From JACCTI01 sp051005695 (GTDB lineage Bacteria > Verrucomicrobiota > Verrucomicrobiia > Chthoniobacterales > UBA10450): a stretch of DNA of 64,000 nt. This document shows positions 27,354-34,868 of this stretch, in pieces (the stretch's first letter is position 1; every line of letters begins with the position of its first letter). A program made the position numbers and the translations under genes. Under the pieces are notes generated by a model, which was not told where the DNA came from, did no database searches, and saw only the letters and a list, made by a program, of their open reading frames with translations. The DNA is taken from the NCBI GenBank assembly GCA_051005695.1, contig JBPCJC010000062.1:1-64000 (forward strand). The letters are read 5' to 3'.

Positions 27354-29101
27354 GATCGTCCTTTTTTCCCGCGCTTCCCTGAGGGCGCGACCTTCTCGAG
27401 GACCGGCACCGGTTGTCTCTTGTTCTGCCAAAGCTGCAGAATCGTGAACAGGTTTTGCGTGGTGTAATACAATGCCAGCGCCGCGGCGAAATTGTAGCAG
27501 AAAAATAAGAAGATCAGCGGCATGAACATCATCACGCGCTGTTGCGTGGTGTCGCCGGTCTTCGGAGTCATCCGCATCAACCAGACGTTGGTCGCGCCCA
27601 TGAGCAGCGGGAGGATGTTGATCGGGAAACCCAGCAAGTGCGTCACGGTGTCGGGCTGGGAAAGATCGTGAACCCAGAGGAAGGATGCGTTCCGTAATTC
27701 CGCGGCCTGCCCGAGCATGCTGAAAAGGCCGAAGAAAATCGGAATCTGGATCATCATCGGCAGACAACCGCCGACCGGATTCACGCCATGCTCTTTGTAG
27801 AGTTTCATGACTTCCGTGTTCATCTTCGTCGGATCGTCTTTGTATTTTTCCTTTAACTCCTGCATCCGCGGGGCGAGCGCGGACATCCGGCGCATGGACT
27901 TGTTCGCCTTGTTTTGCAGCGGCCAGAGGATGCCCTTGACGCAGGCGGTCAGGACGACGATGGCGACCGCATAATTTCCGAGCCAGCCGTGGAGGAGGTT
28001 AAGGAAATTCAGGAGCGCCTGGCTGACCAGTTTGAAGATGCCGAAATTCATGATCTCGGCTTCATCGTGCGGCAGTTTCGCGAGGCGGTTGTAGAGTTTC
28101 GGGCCGGCGTAAATCTGCAAACGCAGGGTGCTGGTTTGCCCCGGTTTCAACTCGAAACCGGGCATCCCCATGGCGCCTTCCATTCCGAGCAAGGTCTCGT
28201 TAGGCGGACGTTTCATTTCGAAACGGCGCGCCCAAATGTCGGAGCCCTTGGCGTTCAACGGAGTCAGGATGGTGGTGAAGAACTGATTGCTCATCGCGCC
28301 CCACTCCGCGCCGTTGACCTTCTCGAGGTAAACCGATTGCGCGGCCTTCTTCTGCACTCCGATCAAGGGATAATTTTGGGCGGAGAACCAATTAACGTCG
28401 ATGCCCTTGGCTTTCCCGTCGACGCACCAGACGACGCGGGTGTAGGTCGGCATGTCTTTCGGATGAATGGGCAAAGTCGAGCCGAGCGCGAGAAAGTAAC
28501 CGGGAGTCTTGAAGGGCGCGGCGCCGTCGTTACGGAAATCGACCTGCATCTCCGCGAGGTAATTGTCTTTCTTGTTCGCCGTCGGCGGAAAGGAGAAGCG
28601 CTTGATGACGTCGAGGCCTTGCGGGATGGCGCGCTCGAATTGGACGCTCCCATCCGGTTGCCGCGACATCGAGAATTCCTGGAGATCGGGGGCCGCCGGC
28701 TGTTCGATGATCGCGCCGATCGGTAAACGATCATGCGCATTCAGGACCACCACGCCCTGACCGTTTTCGCCCTTGTGACGGAGCAGGCGCGCTTCGCTGA
28801 TCCCCGCGCCACGATTCGTTAGGCGCAACTCCACATCGGCGTTCGCGAGCGTCTCGGTTTTCTCTGCGAAAGTCGCGGCCGCCGGAGCCGGCATCGGCGT
28901 GGCGGCCGAGGAGGAAGCAACTTCCGGCGCAGCCGAACCAGCCGGTGCCGGCGCCGCAGAATCCTCAGCGGCAGGAGTCGGCGAAACCGTCGCGACGGTA
29001 CGCGGCAAGGGACGCGCCGTCGGATGTTGCGTCATGTAAACCTGCCAGCCGATCAACCCGAGGACGCAAAGGGTAATGGCAATCCATGCTTGTCGATCCA
29101 T
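27350..29101 (-). CDS. yidC: Membrane protein insertase YidC
   Basis: A 583-residue insertase. It has an N-terminal membrane helix (residues ~4-22), an Ala/Pro-rich linker, a large periplasmic beta-domain (~80-365), and the conserved C-terminal core of five helices (~375-570). The core includes KGILWPLQNKANKSMRRM, LKEKYKDDPTKMNTEVMKLYKEHGVNP and GCLPMMIQIPIFFGLF, and ends in a basic tail. It inserts and folds inner-membrane proteins alone or with SecYEG. It lies 17 bp downstream of yidD. Confidence 0.97.
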   Translation of the reverse strand: MDRQAWIAITLCVLGLIGWQVYMTQHPTARPLPRTVATVSPTPAAEDSAAPAPAGSAAPEVASSSAATPMPAPAAATFAEKTETLANADVELRLTNRGAGISEARLLRHKGENGQGVVVLNAHDRLPIGAIIEQPAAPDLQEFSMSRQPDGSVQFERAIPQGLDVIKRFSFPPTANKKDNYLAEMQVDFRNDGAAPFKTPGYFLALGSTLPIHPKDMPTYTRVVWCVDGKAKGIDVNWFSAQNYPLIGVQKKAAQSVYLEKVNGAEWGAMSNQFFTTILTPLNAKGSDIWARRFEMKRPPNETLLGMEGAMGMPGFELKPGQTSTLRLQIYAGPKLYNRLAKLPHDEAEIMNFGIFKLVSQALLNFLNLLHGWLGNYAVAIVVLTACVKGILWPLQNKANKSMRRMSALAPRMQELKEKYKDDPTKMNTEVMKLYKEHGVNPVGGCLPMMIQIPIFFGLFSMLGQAAELRNASFLWVHDLSQPDTVTHLLGFPINILPLLMGATNVWLMRMTPKTGDTTQQRVMMFMPLIFLFFCYNFAAALALYYTTQNLFTILQLWQNKRQPVPVLEKVAPSGKRGKKGRS

Positions 29102-29118
29102 ACGGGTGTGCTGGCCGC

Positions 29119-29391
29119 CTATTCACAAGCGCAAGCCTGCGGTCGAGCCACAGATGATTGCGCCGGCGGCACGGGGTCATGTCCCTGTCCGCCCCATGGT
29201 TGGCAGCGCCCGAGCCGTCGCAAACCGAGCCAGCCGCCGCGCAGCAGGCCATGGGTTTCTACGGCTTCGAGAAAGTAGTGCGAGCACGTGGGCTGAAAAC
29301 GGCAACCGCCGCCGGGTCCGGAAGCCCACGAGAGCACCGGCGAGATCGTTACCTGGTAGGCGCGAATCAAAAATCGGACAACCGGGCGCAT
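29119..29391 (-). CDS. yidD: Membrane protein insertion efficiency factor YidD
   Basis: A 90-residue protein with the YidD signature: amphipathic IRAYQVTISPVLS, then CRFQPTCSHYFLEAVETHGLLRGGWLGLRRLGRCQPWGGQGHDPVP. The start ATG at 29391 overlaps the rnpA stop by 4 bp. The family assists YidC-dependent insertion. The conserved cysteines are all present. Confidence 0.95.
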   Translation of the reverse strand: MRPVVRFLIRAYQVTISPVLSWASGPGGGCRFQPTCSHYFLEAVETHGLLRGGWLGLRRLGRCQPWGGQGHDPVPPAQSSVARPQACACE

Positions 29392-29780
29392 CAGGGCGCT
29401 AGAATAAAAGCGCGCTTTGCCAGACGCAACCACTCATCTTCCAGCTGCGCGTAACTGGCGCGCGCTGCGGGCGGGCGCGCGATCACCACCAGCCAAAATC
29501 CCTCGCGCAGCTCGTGTTGATGCAGGCGCACAATCTCGCGCAGCCGCCGCCGGACGCGGTTGCGCACGACTGCCTGGCCGATGCGCTTCGAGGTCACGAA
29601 ACCAGCGCGAAAATTCTCCGCGTCATCGGTTTTCAGAACGCCGAGAATCATGGCCGAGCCGCGATACGCTTGGCCGTCATTTTTGACGCGAACAAATTCG
29701 GCCGACAGAATCAGTCGCCGCGCTTTCGAGAAAGCGAGCGCGCGCGACGCGGGAAGATTGGTCACGCCAGCTTTTAACAC
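29391..29780 (-). CDS. rnpA: Ribonuclease P protein component
   Basis: A ~129-residue protein subunit of RNase P, which matures tRNA 5' ends. It contains the basic RNR motif GQAVVRNRVRRRLREIVR and the N-terminal LILSAEFVRV. The start is a GTG at 29780 or 29765. In most bacteria rpmH (L34) lies directly upstream; the 110 bases here carry only a terminator hairpin and no L34 reading frame. Confidence 0.94.
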   Translation of the reverse strand: MLKAGVTNLPASRALAFSKARRLILSAEFVRVKNDGQAYRGSAMILGVLKTDDAENFRAGFVTSKRIGQAVVRNRVRRRLREIVRLHQHELREGFWLVVIARPPAARASYAQLEDEWLRLAKRAFILAP

Positions 29781-29836
29781 GCGCCGGCTTGCTCACCCCG
29801 AGAAAAAATTCCGTGCGCAAAGTCGCGTACAGCAAA

Positions 29837-29867
29837 AGTCTTCCCGCGGACACGCCGCGGGAAGACT
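29837..29867 (-). terminator. Intrinsic terminator after the lipoprotein gene
   Basis: A perfect 13-bp stem (AGTCTTCCCGCGG paired with CCGCGGGAAGACT) with a 5-base loop. On the minus strand it is followed by TTTTGCTG. It lies 25 bp past the stop of the lipoprotein gene and separates it from rnpA. Confidence 0.75.
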
Positions 29868-29891
29868 CCGCAAATAAAATCGAACCGCCGC

Positions 29892-30185
29892 TTAGGGATT
29901 CGGAGTCGACGTCGTCGTGGTCGTCTCGGTGCTGGACGAATCCGTCGTTGACGGGGTGGTCATTGGAGTCGTCATCGGAGTCGAGGCAGGCGCCGTCATC
30001 GTATTGGTCGTCGACGTATTGGTATCGGTATGCGTCGCCGAAGCCGGGGACGGATTCACGATCGTGGTATTGTTTTCCGTTTTCTCAGGAGCAGGCGAAG
30101 TGGTCACTGGGGCAACGGTTTCGGATTTTTGTTCGCACGCCGAGAGGAGCGCGACACTGGCTAGGATGCAGATGTATTTCTTCAT
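29892..30185 (-). CDS. Small Thr/Ser-rich lipoprotein
   Basis: A 97-residue protein. It begins MKKYICILASVALLSAC, a classic lipoprotein signal with the lipobox LSAC (Cys17). The mature part is almost wholly Thr, Ser, Pro, Asn and Ala, with runs such as TTTTTST. Such low-complexity stretches are usually disordered, perhaps glycosylated linkers. No known domain. Function unknown. Confidence 0.72.
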   Translation of the reverse strand: MKKYICILASVALLSACEQKSETVAPVTTSPAPEKTENNTTIVNPSPASATHTDTNTSTTNTMTAPASTPMTTPMTTPSTTDSSSTETTTTTSTPNP

Positions 30186-30262
30186 AATTTAATGGGTTGT
30201 CCCTTTACAGGATAAAGCTGAATCGCATGGACTTACGCTTCTGGCCCCTTGCTCCGGGAATT

Positions 30263-31360
30263 TTATAACGGTGCCTCGTACTTCATCCCGAGGGCATCGG
30301 CAACCGCTTGTTGAGTTAATTTTCCGTCACGCGTGTTGATCCCGCCGATCAGAGCCGGCTGTTTCTTGCAGGCTTCGACCAATCCGTGATCGGCCAGCAG
30401 CTCGACGTAACGCGCGGTCGCGTTGCTGAGCGCCTGGGTCGAAGTGCGCGCGTAGGCGCCGGGCATGTTGGCCACGCAGTAATGCGTGACCTCTTCCTCG
30501 ACGTAAATCGGATCGTGATGGGTGGTCGCGCGCGAGGTCTCCGCGCAACCGCCTTGATCGATCGCGATGTCGACGAAGACGCTCCCCGGCCGCATCAGTT
30601 TTAACATTTCGCGGGTGATCAATTTCGGAGCCTTCGCCCCTGGCACGAGGACCGCGCCGATGAGCAAGTCCGTGCTCGGCATGAGTTCGGTCAGATTGGC
30701 CTCGTTCGAATACAGCGTCTTCACGTTCGGCATGGTCAAATCAAGGAATCGCATCCGCTCGCCATCCACTTCCAAGATGGTCACGTCCGCTTTCAAGCCC
30801 ACCGCCATGCGCGCCGCGTTGACGCCGGAAGTGCCGCCGCCAATGACGACCACCTTGCCGGGCAAAACCCCCGGAACGCCGCCTAAAAGGACGCCGTTGC
30901 CGCCATTGTGTTTCGCCAAATAATATGCACCCATCACCACCGACATGCGGCCGGCGATCTCGCTCATCGGCTCGAGCAACGGCAGTTTGTTGCCCACTTG
31001 AATGGTCTCGTAAGCGACGCCGGTGACGCCGGATTTCAGGAGCGCTTCGGTCAAAGATTTTCCAGCCGCGAGATGCAGATAAGTGAAAAGAATCTGATCA
31101 TTCCGCAGCAAACCGTATTCGGCCGGCAACGGCTCTTTCACCTTCACGATCATCTCCGCCTGTTTGAAAAGCTCCGCTGCGGAATCGATGATTTTTGCCC
31201 CGACCGCGGTGTAATCGGAATCAGGAAAACCGGAGCCGACGCCCGCATTTTTTTCGACCAAAACCGTGTGACCGCGGCGAGTGAGAGTAGTTGCCGTCGC
31301 GGGCACCAGGCCGACGCGATGCTCTTGCGGTTTTATTTCTTTCGGGACGCCGATGATCAT
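30263..31360 (-). CDS. ald: Alanine dehydrogenase
   Basis: A 365-residue NAD-dependent enzyme interconverting L-alanine with pyruvate and ammonia. It shows the family N-terminus MIIGVPKEIKPQEHRVGLVP, the catalytic His in YLHLAAGKSL, the Rossmann segment VVIGGGTSGVNAARMAVGL, and VDIAIDQGGCAETSRATTHHDPIY near the active site. Length and motifs are complete. With glnA and glnB ~12 kb away it belongs to nitrogen metabolism, but it is a separate unit here. Confidence 0.95.
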   Translation of the reverse strand: MIIGVPKEIKPQEHRVGLVPATATTLTRRGHTVLVEKNAGVGSGFPDSDYTAVGAKIIDSAAELFKQAEMIVKVKEPLPAEYGLLRNDQILFTYLHLAAGKSLTEALLKSGVTGVAYETIQVGNKLPLLEPMSEIAGRMSVVMGAYYLAKHNGGNGVLLGGVPGVLPGKVVVIGGGTSGVNAARMAVGLKADVTILEVDGERMRFLDLTMPNVKTLYSNEANLTELMPSTDLLIGAVLVPGAKAPKLITREMLKLMRPGSVFVDIAIDQGGCAETSRATTHHDPIYVEEEVTHYCVANMPGAYARTSTQALSNATARYVELLADHGLVEACKKQPALIGGINTRDGKLTQQAVADALGMKYEAPL

Positions 31361-31454
31361 GAGTGGTGGATGGTGATGAGTGTTTAGTGATAAGGGGGAG
31401 AATCGAGCGCGCCTAGCGAAATCTACCGGACAGCGAGCCGGGAATCGCGGCGCG

Positions 31455-32033
31455 CTAATTCAACGACGGATCGTCCGGCGCGGCCGCCAGCATTTTATAC
31501 CAAGGCCCGAGACCGCGCATGATCTCGAACCACAGCTTCGGCAAATGCTCCGGGTTCAAAGCCGCGCGACTCGGCTTTTGCGGGATCCAGGATTTTTGCT
31601 TCATCTCCGCTTCCAGTTGTCCCGCGCTCCAGCCAGCGTAGCCCACAAAAGCACGAATGGAATTCGGATCCGCATCGGCAAGTTCGTGCGCTTCCTCCAC
31701 GTTGACGTTGTGATTGAGGCGCAGGCTATTCGCTTCTTCCCATTCGAACGCGGCAAACATCAGTTGGTTTTTTCCCACCGGGCCGCCGAGAAACACCGGC
31801 ACATGTGCAAGTCCATCGGGCGGCGCTTCGCCGACCAGATCGGCCACTTCCTTGTCCAGCGGTCGATTCAAAATCACGCCCATTGCGCCATCTTCCGGGT
31901 CATGCGCGGAGATGAACAAAACCGCGCGCCGAAAATTTGGATCGAGCATGCTCGGGTGCGCGATCAGTAACGAACCCGTCAGATTTTGTGGCGCTCCGTC
32001 CCTCAAATTGCGCATATAAAAATTAGAATGCAC
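31455..32033 (-). CDS. YqgE/AlgH family protein (UPF0301)
   Basis: A 192-residue member of the YqgE/AlgH family. It contains LTGSLLIAHPSMLDPNFRRAVLFISAHDPEDGAMGVILNRPL, VFLGGPVG, and FVGYAGWSAGQLEAEM, all hallmarks of the family. The fold is known but the role is not firmly established. The start may be 32033 or the internal ATG at 32015. It lies downstream of recF on the same strand with a 43-bp gap. Confidence 0.9.
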   Translation of the reverse strand: MHSNFYMRNLRDGAPQNLTGSLLIAHPSMLDPNFRRAVLFISAHDPEDGAMGVILNRPLDKEVADLVGEAPPDGLAHVPVFLGGPVGKNQLMFAAFEWEEANSLRLNHNVNVEEAHELADADPNSIRAFVGYAGWSAGQLEAEMKQKSWIPQKPSRAALNPEHLPKLWFEIMRGLGPWYKMLAAAPDDPSLN

Positions 32034-32076
32034 CGGCGCTTCTTCCGCAAGAGGAAGCTTCCCGCCCGCGGCCCTT

Positions 32077-33135
32077 TCAAGCGTCTCCTTCTCGACGGAG
32101 TTGCCCGGATTCCAGCCGCCACACCGGAAAATCCGCCGGCCCGTCGTGCCAGCTCAAGCTGGTCGCGGTCACCAGCTTTTGCGTCTCGTTAGGCAACGCT
32201 GCCAGCAAACGATTCCGCCGTGCCGGATCCAGCTCCCCGAAAATATCGTCGATCAAAACCAGCGGAGCCGTGCCCGCTTCCGCCGCAAAGACGCGCGCCT
32301 GCGCGATCTTCAAGGCCAGCGCGACTGTTCGCTGTTGTCCTTCCGAGGCGTACTGCGCCGCCGCCATTTCATCCACCAGTAGTTCCAGATCATCGCGATG
32401 CGGACCGACCACAGTCTGGCGCAGCCGCAATTCCTGCGCGCTTGAGCGTCGCAAATCGCTCGCAAAATCTTCTGCGTTTCCCGGCGCGTAATTCAATCTC
32501 AGGACCTCCTTGGATTCACTGATTGCGCGATGCGCCTGCGCCGCTGCCGACGCCAGCACCTCCACCAGACGCGCACGCATCGTCGAGAGCTTCGTGCCAT
32601 GTTCCAGTAATGGCGGATTATACGCCGCCAGCTCGAGCGGCTTCGGCTGCGCCGATTTTAGCAAAGCATTGCGCGAACACAGCGCACGCTCGTAGGCACG
32701 CAAAGTCTGGCGATACGGCGGCGCGATTTGCACCCCGAGAAAATCCAAAAAACGCCGACGCGCCTCCGCACCGCCACGCGCCAGTTCGATATCCGCATTG
32801 GCTAACGAGACCACGCGCGCCAGGCTCAGATAATCGGAAGTAGTCCGCTGTTCGACCTGATCGAGGATCAGCTTTCGGCGCATCGGTCGATAGCGAAACT
32901 CCAGTCGATGATCCTGCCAGCGACCGGCCACGCCTAACGAGTCCTGACCGAGACGAATAAGTGGCGCGAGCGACGAACTGCGTTGCGATTGCAGGCGCAG
33001 CAGGAGGCACGCGGCCTCGAGAATGGACGTTTTCCCCTGCCCGTTCTGGCCGACGAAAAAATTAAAACCCGGCGCGAGTTCGACCCGCAGGGCTTCGAAG
33101 CAACGAAAATTCCGCAGCTGTAATTCCGTGAGCAT
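32077..33135 (-). CDS. recF: DNA repair protein RecF
   Basis: A 352-residue SMC-like ATPase that loads RecA at gaps with RecO/RecR. Visible are ELQLRNFRCFEAL, Walker A GQNGQGKTS, the signature SEGQQRTVALALKIAQ, and Walker B PLVLIDDIFGELD. In many bacteria recF sits with dnaA-dnaN; here neither flanks it. It contains two exact copies of the dispersed word plus one near-copy. Confidence 0.95.
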   Translation of the reverse strand: MLTELQLRNFRCFEALRVELAPGFNFFVGQNGQGKTSILEAACLLLRLQSQRSSSLAPLIRLGQDSLGVAGRWQDHRLEFRYRPMRRKLILDQVEQRTTSDYLSLARVVSLANADIELARGGAEARRRFLDFLGVQIAPPYRQTLRAYERALCSRNALLKSAQPKPLELAAYNPPLLEHGTKLSTMRARLVEVLASAAAQAHRAISESKEVLRLNYAPGNAEDFASDLRRSSAQELRLRQTVVGPHRDDLELLVDEMAAAQYASEGQQRTVALALKIAQARVFAAEAGTAPLVLIDDIFGELDPARRNRLLAALPNETQKLVTATSLSWHDGPADFPVWRLESGQLRREGDA

Positions 33136-33156
33136 CCCGACCTCGAAGAGCGTGGC

Positions 33157-34005
33157 TCAGAGATGCAGCAACTCCAGCCGGCTGGTCATGCGCGCAGGAA
33201 TTTTCTGGGCGTGAAAATATTTCCCGCTGATCGGAGTGATGTCTTCGGGCGCCAATCCGACCGCCGCGGCGATGAAGTTGTGATTGCAAAAAACCCCGTT
33301 GGTTCCATCCATCCCCACCCAGCCCGCGCCCGGAAGAAAAACTTCCGTCCAGGCATGGAGCGAACCTTCCGCCCGGCGCGTGCCTAATTCATTTTCGCGC
33401 AGATAACCGCTGACCAACCGCGCCGCCAATCCGGCCGCGCGCAAAACTTCCGCGAGCAAGAGGGCGACGTCTCGGCAGGCGCCGCGGCGGCGCGAGAGAG
33501 TTTCCGGCGGGCTCAGGGCTGCGCCTTCCTCGCGTCGTTCGTAGCCAATGCATTCGTGCAACGCATGAACCAACCCGACCAGGGTACTCACCGTGGCGGC
33601 GCGCTCTTCCGCCGGTGGTCTCCAGCCGGGAATTTCCAAATCACAATTCGTTAGGCGATGAAGATACGGTGCCAACACCGGCGCCAGCTCCGGCTTGTAG
33701 GAAAACGGCATTTCGACCGCGTCGCTCTCCAGAATAAAATCGAAGGCGTCCTTTTCCTCGAGATCGAGATCGATCTCCAGGTCGAAGCGCAGCTCCTGCA
33801 TCCGCGTCGGAAAAAAACAGGACGCGACGAGGTTATCGAAAACGTCTCGCGAATAACGAACCGCACCGTCGCCATTGACCGCGAAGTTCAATCGGCGCAC
33901 GCGGCTAAAACGATCGCCGCGCGGAAAGAGCCGGAGATCGTGCGGCGAGAAACCCACCGGCTCGTTATAGCGGTAGACAGTTTGGTAGCGCAGGCCGAGA
34001 TTCAC
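33157..34005 (-). CDS. Transglutaminase-like cysteine-protease-fold protein
   Basis: A 282-residue protein. The N-terminal beta domain (RYQTVYRYNEPVGFSPHDLRLFPR) is typical of bacterial transglutaminase-like proteins. The catalytic core shows Cys in RRGACRDVALLLAEVLRAAG, His in GSLHAWTEVFLPGAGWVGMDGT, and Asp in the same segment. The activity is unproven; relatives occur with peptide-modifying or proteolytic clusters. It lies 21 bp upstream of recF on the same strand. Confidence 0.85.
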   Translation of the reverse strand: MNLGLRYQTVYRYNEPVGFSPHDLRLFPRGDRFSRVRRLNFAVNGDGAVRYSRDVFDNLVASCFFPTRMQELRFDLEIDLDLEEKDAFDFILESDAVEMPFSYKPELAPVLAPYLHRLTNCDLEIPGWRPPAEERAATVSTLVGLVHALHECIGYERREEGAALSPPETLSRRRGACRDVALLLAEVLRAAGLAARLVSGYLRENELGTRRAEGSLHAWTEVFLPGAGWVGMDGTNGVFCNHNFIAAAVGLAPEDITPISGKYFHAQKIPARMTSRLELLHL

Positions 34006-34124
34006 GGTCGAAGCTTAGGGCATGTCGCGGCATCCGTCCTGCTAGACTGAGAAATCGGTTGCAGCGGCTGATAACTGGGCTTACTTCGTCCGCAGATTTT
34101 AGAAGATTGTTCTGGGGGGAACAG

Positions 34125-34166
34125 CCGCCCTTCGCGTCCTTCGGGCGCGGGGGGCGGTACTTTTTT
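34125..34166 (+). terminator. Terminator-like hairpin directly before the DUF4230 start
   Basis: CCGCCCTTCGC (34125-34135) pairs with GCGGGGGGCGG (34147-34157) over 11 positions, two of them G-U, and is followed by TACTTTTTT. The T-run ends 10 bases before the ATG at 34177. No plus-strand gene lies immediately upstream, so this could be a leader attenuator or a structure covering the ribosome site. Confidence 0.55.
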
Positions 34167-34176
34167 GGTTCAACGC

Positions 34177-34866
34177 ATGCACGCAGAGCCTCCGCGCCAA
34201 CGCAGATTTTCCTGGGCGCTCGCTTTCATTCTGGTCGTTCTGATCGCGGCCGCGCTCCTCGGTTTTATTTTTTGGCGGGTCGAATCCTGGCCGATGCGGA
34301 CGGCGCAGCAAAGCACCCTCGAGCTCGAACGTCTCGGCCGCGAAGTGCGCGATGCCTTCGTTCAGTTCGCGCACATTCAGCCGCGAATCACGATTCACGA
34401 TCGCGTCTATCTCGAGCAAACCACCGCGGTCGCGGAGCTGGCGCTGGTCTCGCGCCGGACGGAAGTGGAACACGAATTCGAGCACACCTGGGCCGGGAGC
34501 ACCAAGCGGGTGAAACTCCACGGCACCTACGCGGTCAAAGCCGGTTTTGATTTGCACGACAACGTCAGCGCGGACGTCGGTCCGCAGGAAATCGCGGTCC
34601 GGATTCCGCACGCCGTCATCCTCGGAGTTGAGCAAAAGGAAGTGGACGTGCTCGAGTTTGAGAATGGTTTGTGGAACCGCATTTCCGCCGAGGATGTGCA
34701 GAACGAACTCGCGCAGCTTCCGATCCTGGCGCGCGCCAAAGCGGAGGCCGCTGGCCTAACGAGTGAAGCGGAAGCTGCTTTGCGCCAGCAATTGGCGGCA
34801 CGTCTCGGGACTGCGCGGCCGCTGCGCTTGGAATTCAGTCCCGCGCCGGTGACGCCGAAACCGTAG
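34177..34866 (+). CDS. DUF4230 membrane-anchored protein
   Basis: From ATG 34177 the protein has ~229 residues. It has a basic N-terminus, a single membrane helix (~15-37, WALAFILVVLIAAALLGFIFW) and a soluble domain with the DUF4230 pattern (LELALVSRRTEVEHEFEHTW...KLHGTYAVKAGFDL...VRIPHAVILGVE...NGLWNRI). The C-terminal helix is Ala-rich. The function of the family is unknown. It is convergent with dnaE, two bases apart. Confidence 0.8.
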   Translation: MHAEPPRQRRFSWALAFILVVLIAAALLGFIFWRVESWPMRTAQQSTLELERLGREVRDAFVQFAHIQPRITIHDRVYLEQTTAVAELALVSRRTEVEHEFEHTWAGSTKRVKLHGTYAVKAGFDLHDNVSADVGPQEIAVRIPHAVILGVEQKEVDVLEFENGLWNRISAEDVQNELAQLPILARAKAEAAGLTSEAEAALRQQLAARLGTARPLRLEFSPAPVTPKP

Positions 34867-34868
34867 TG

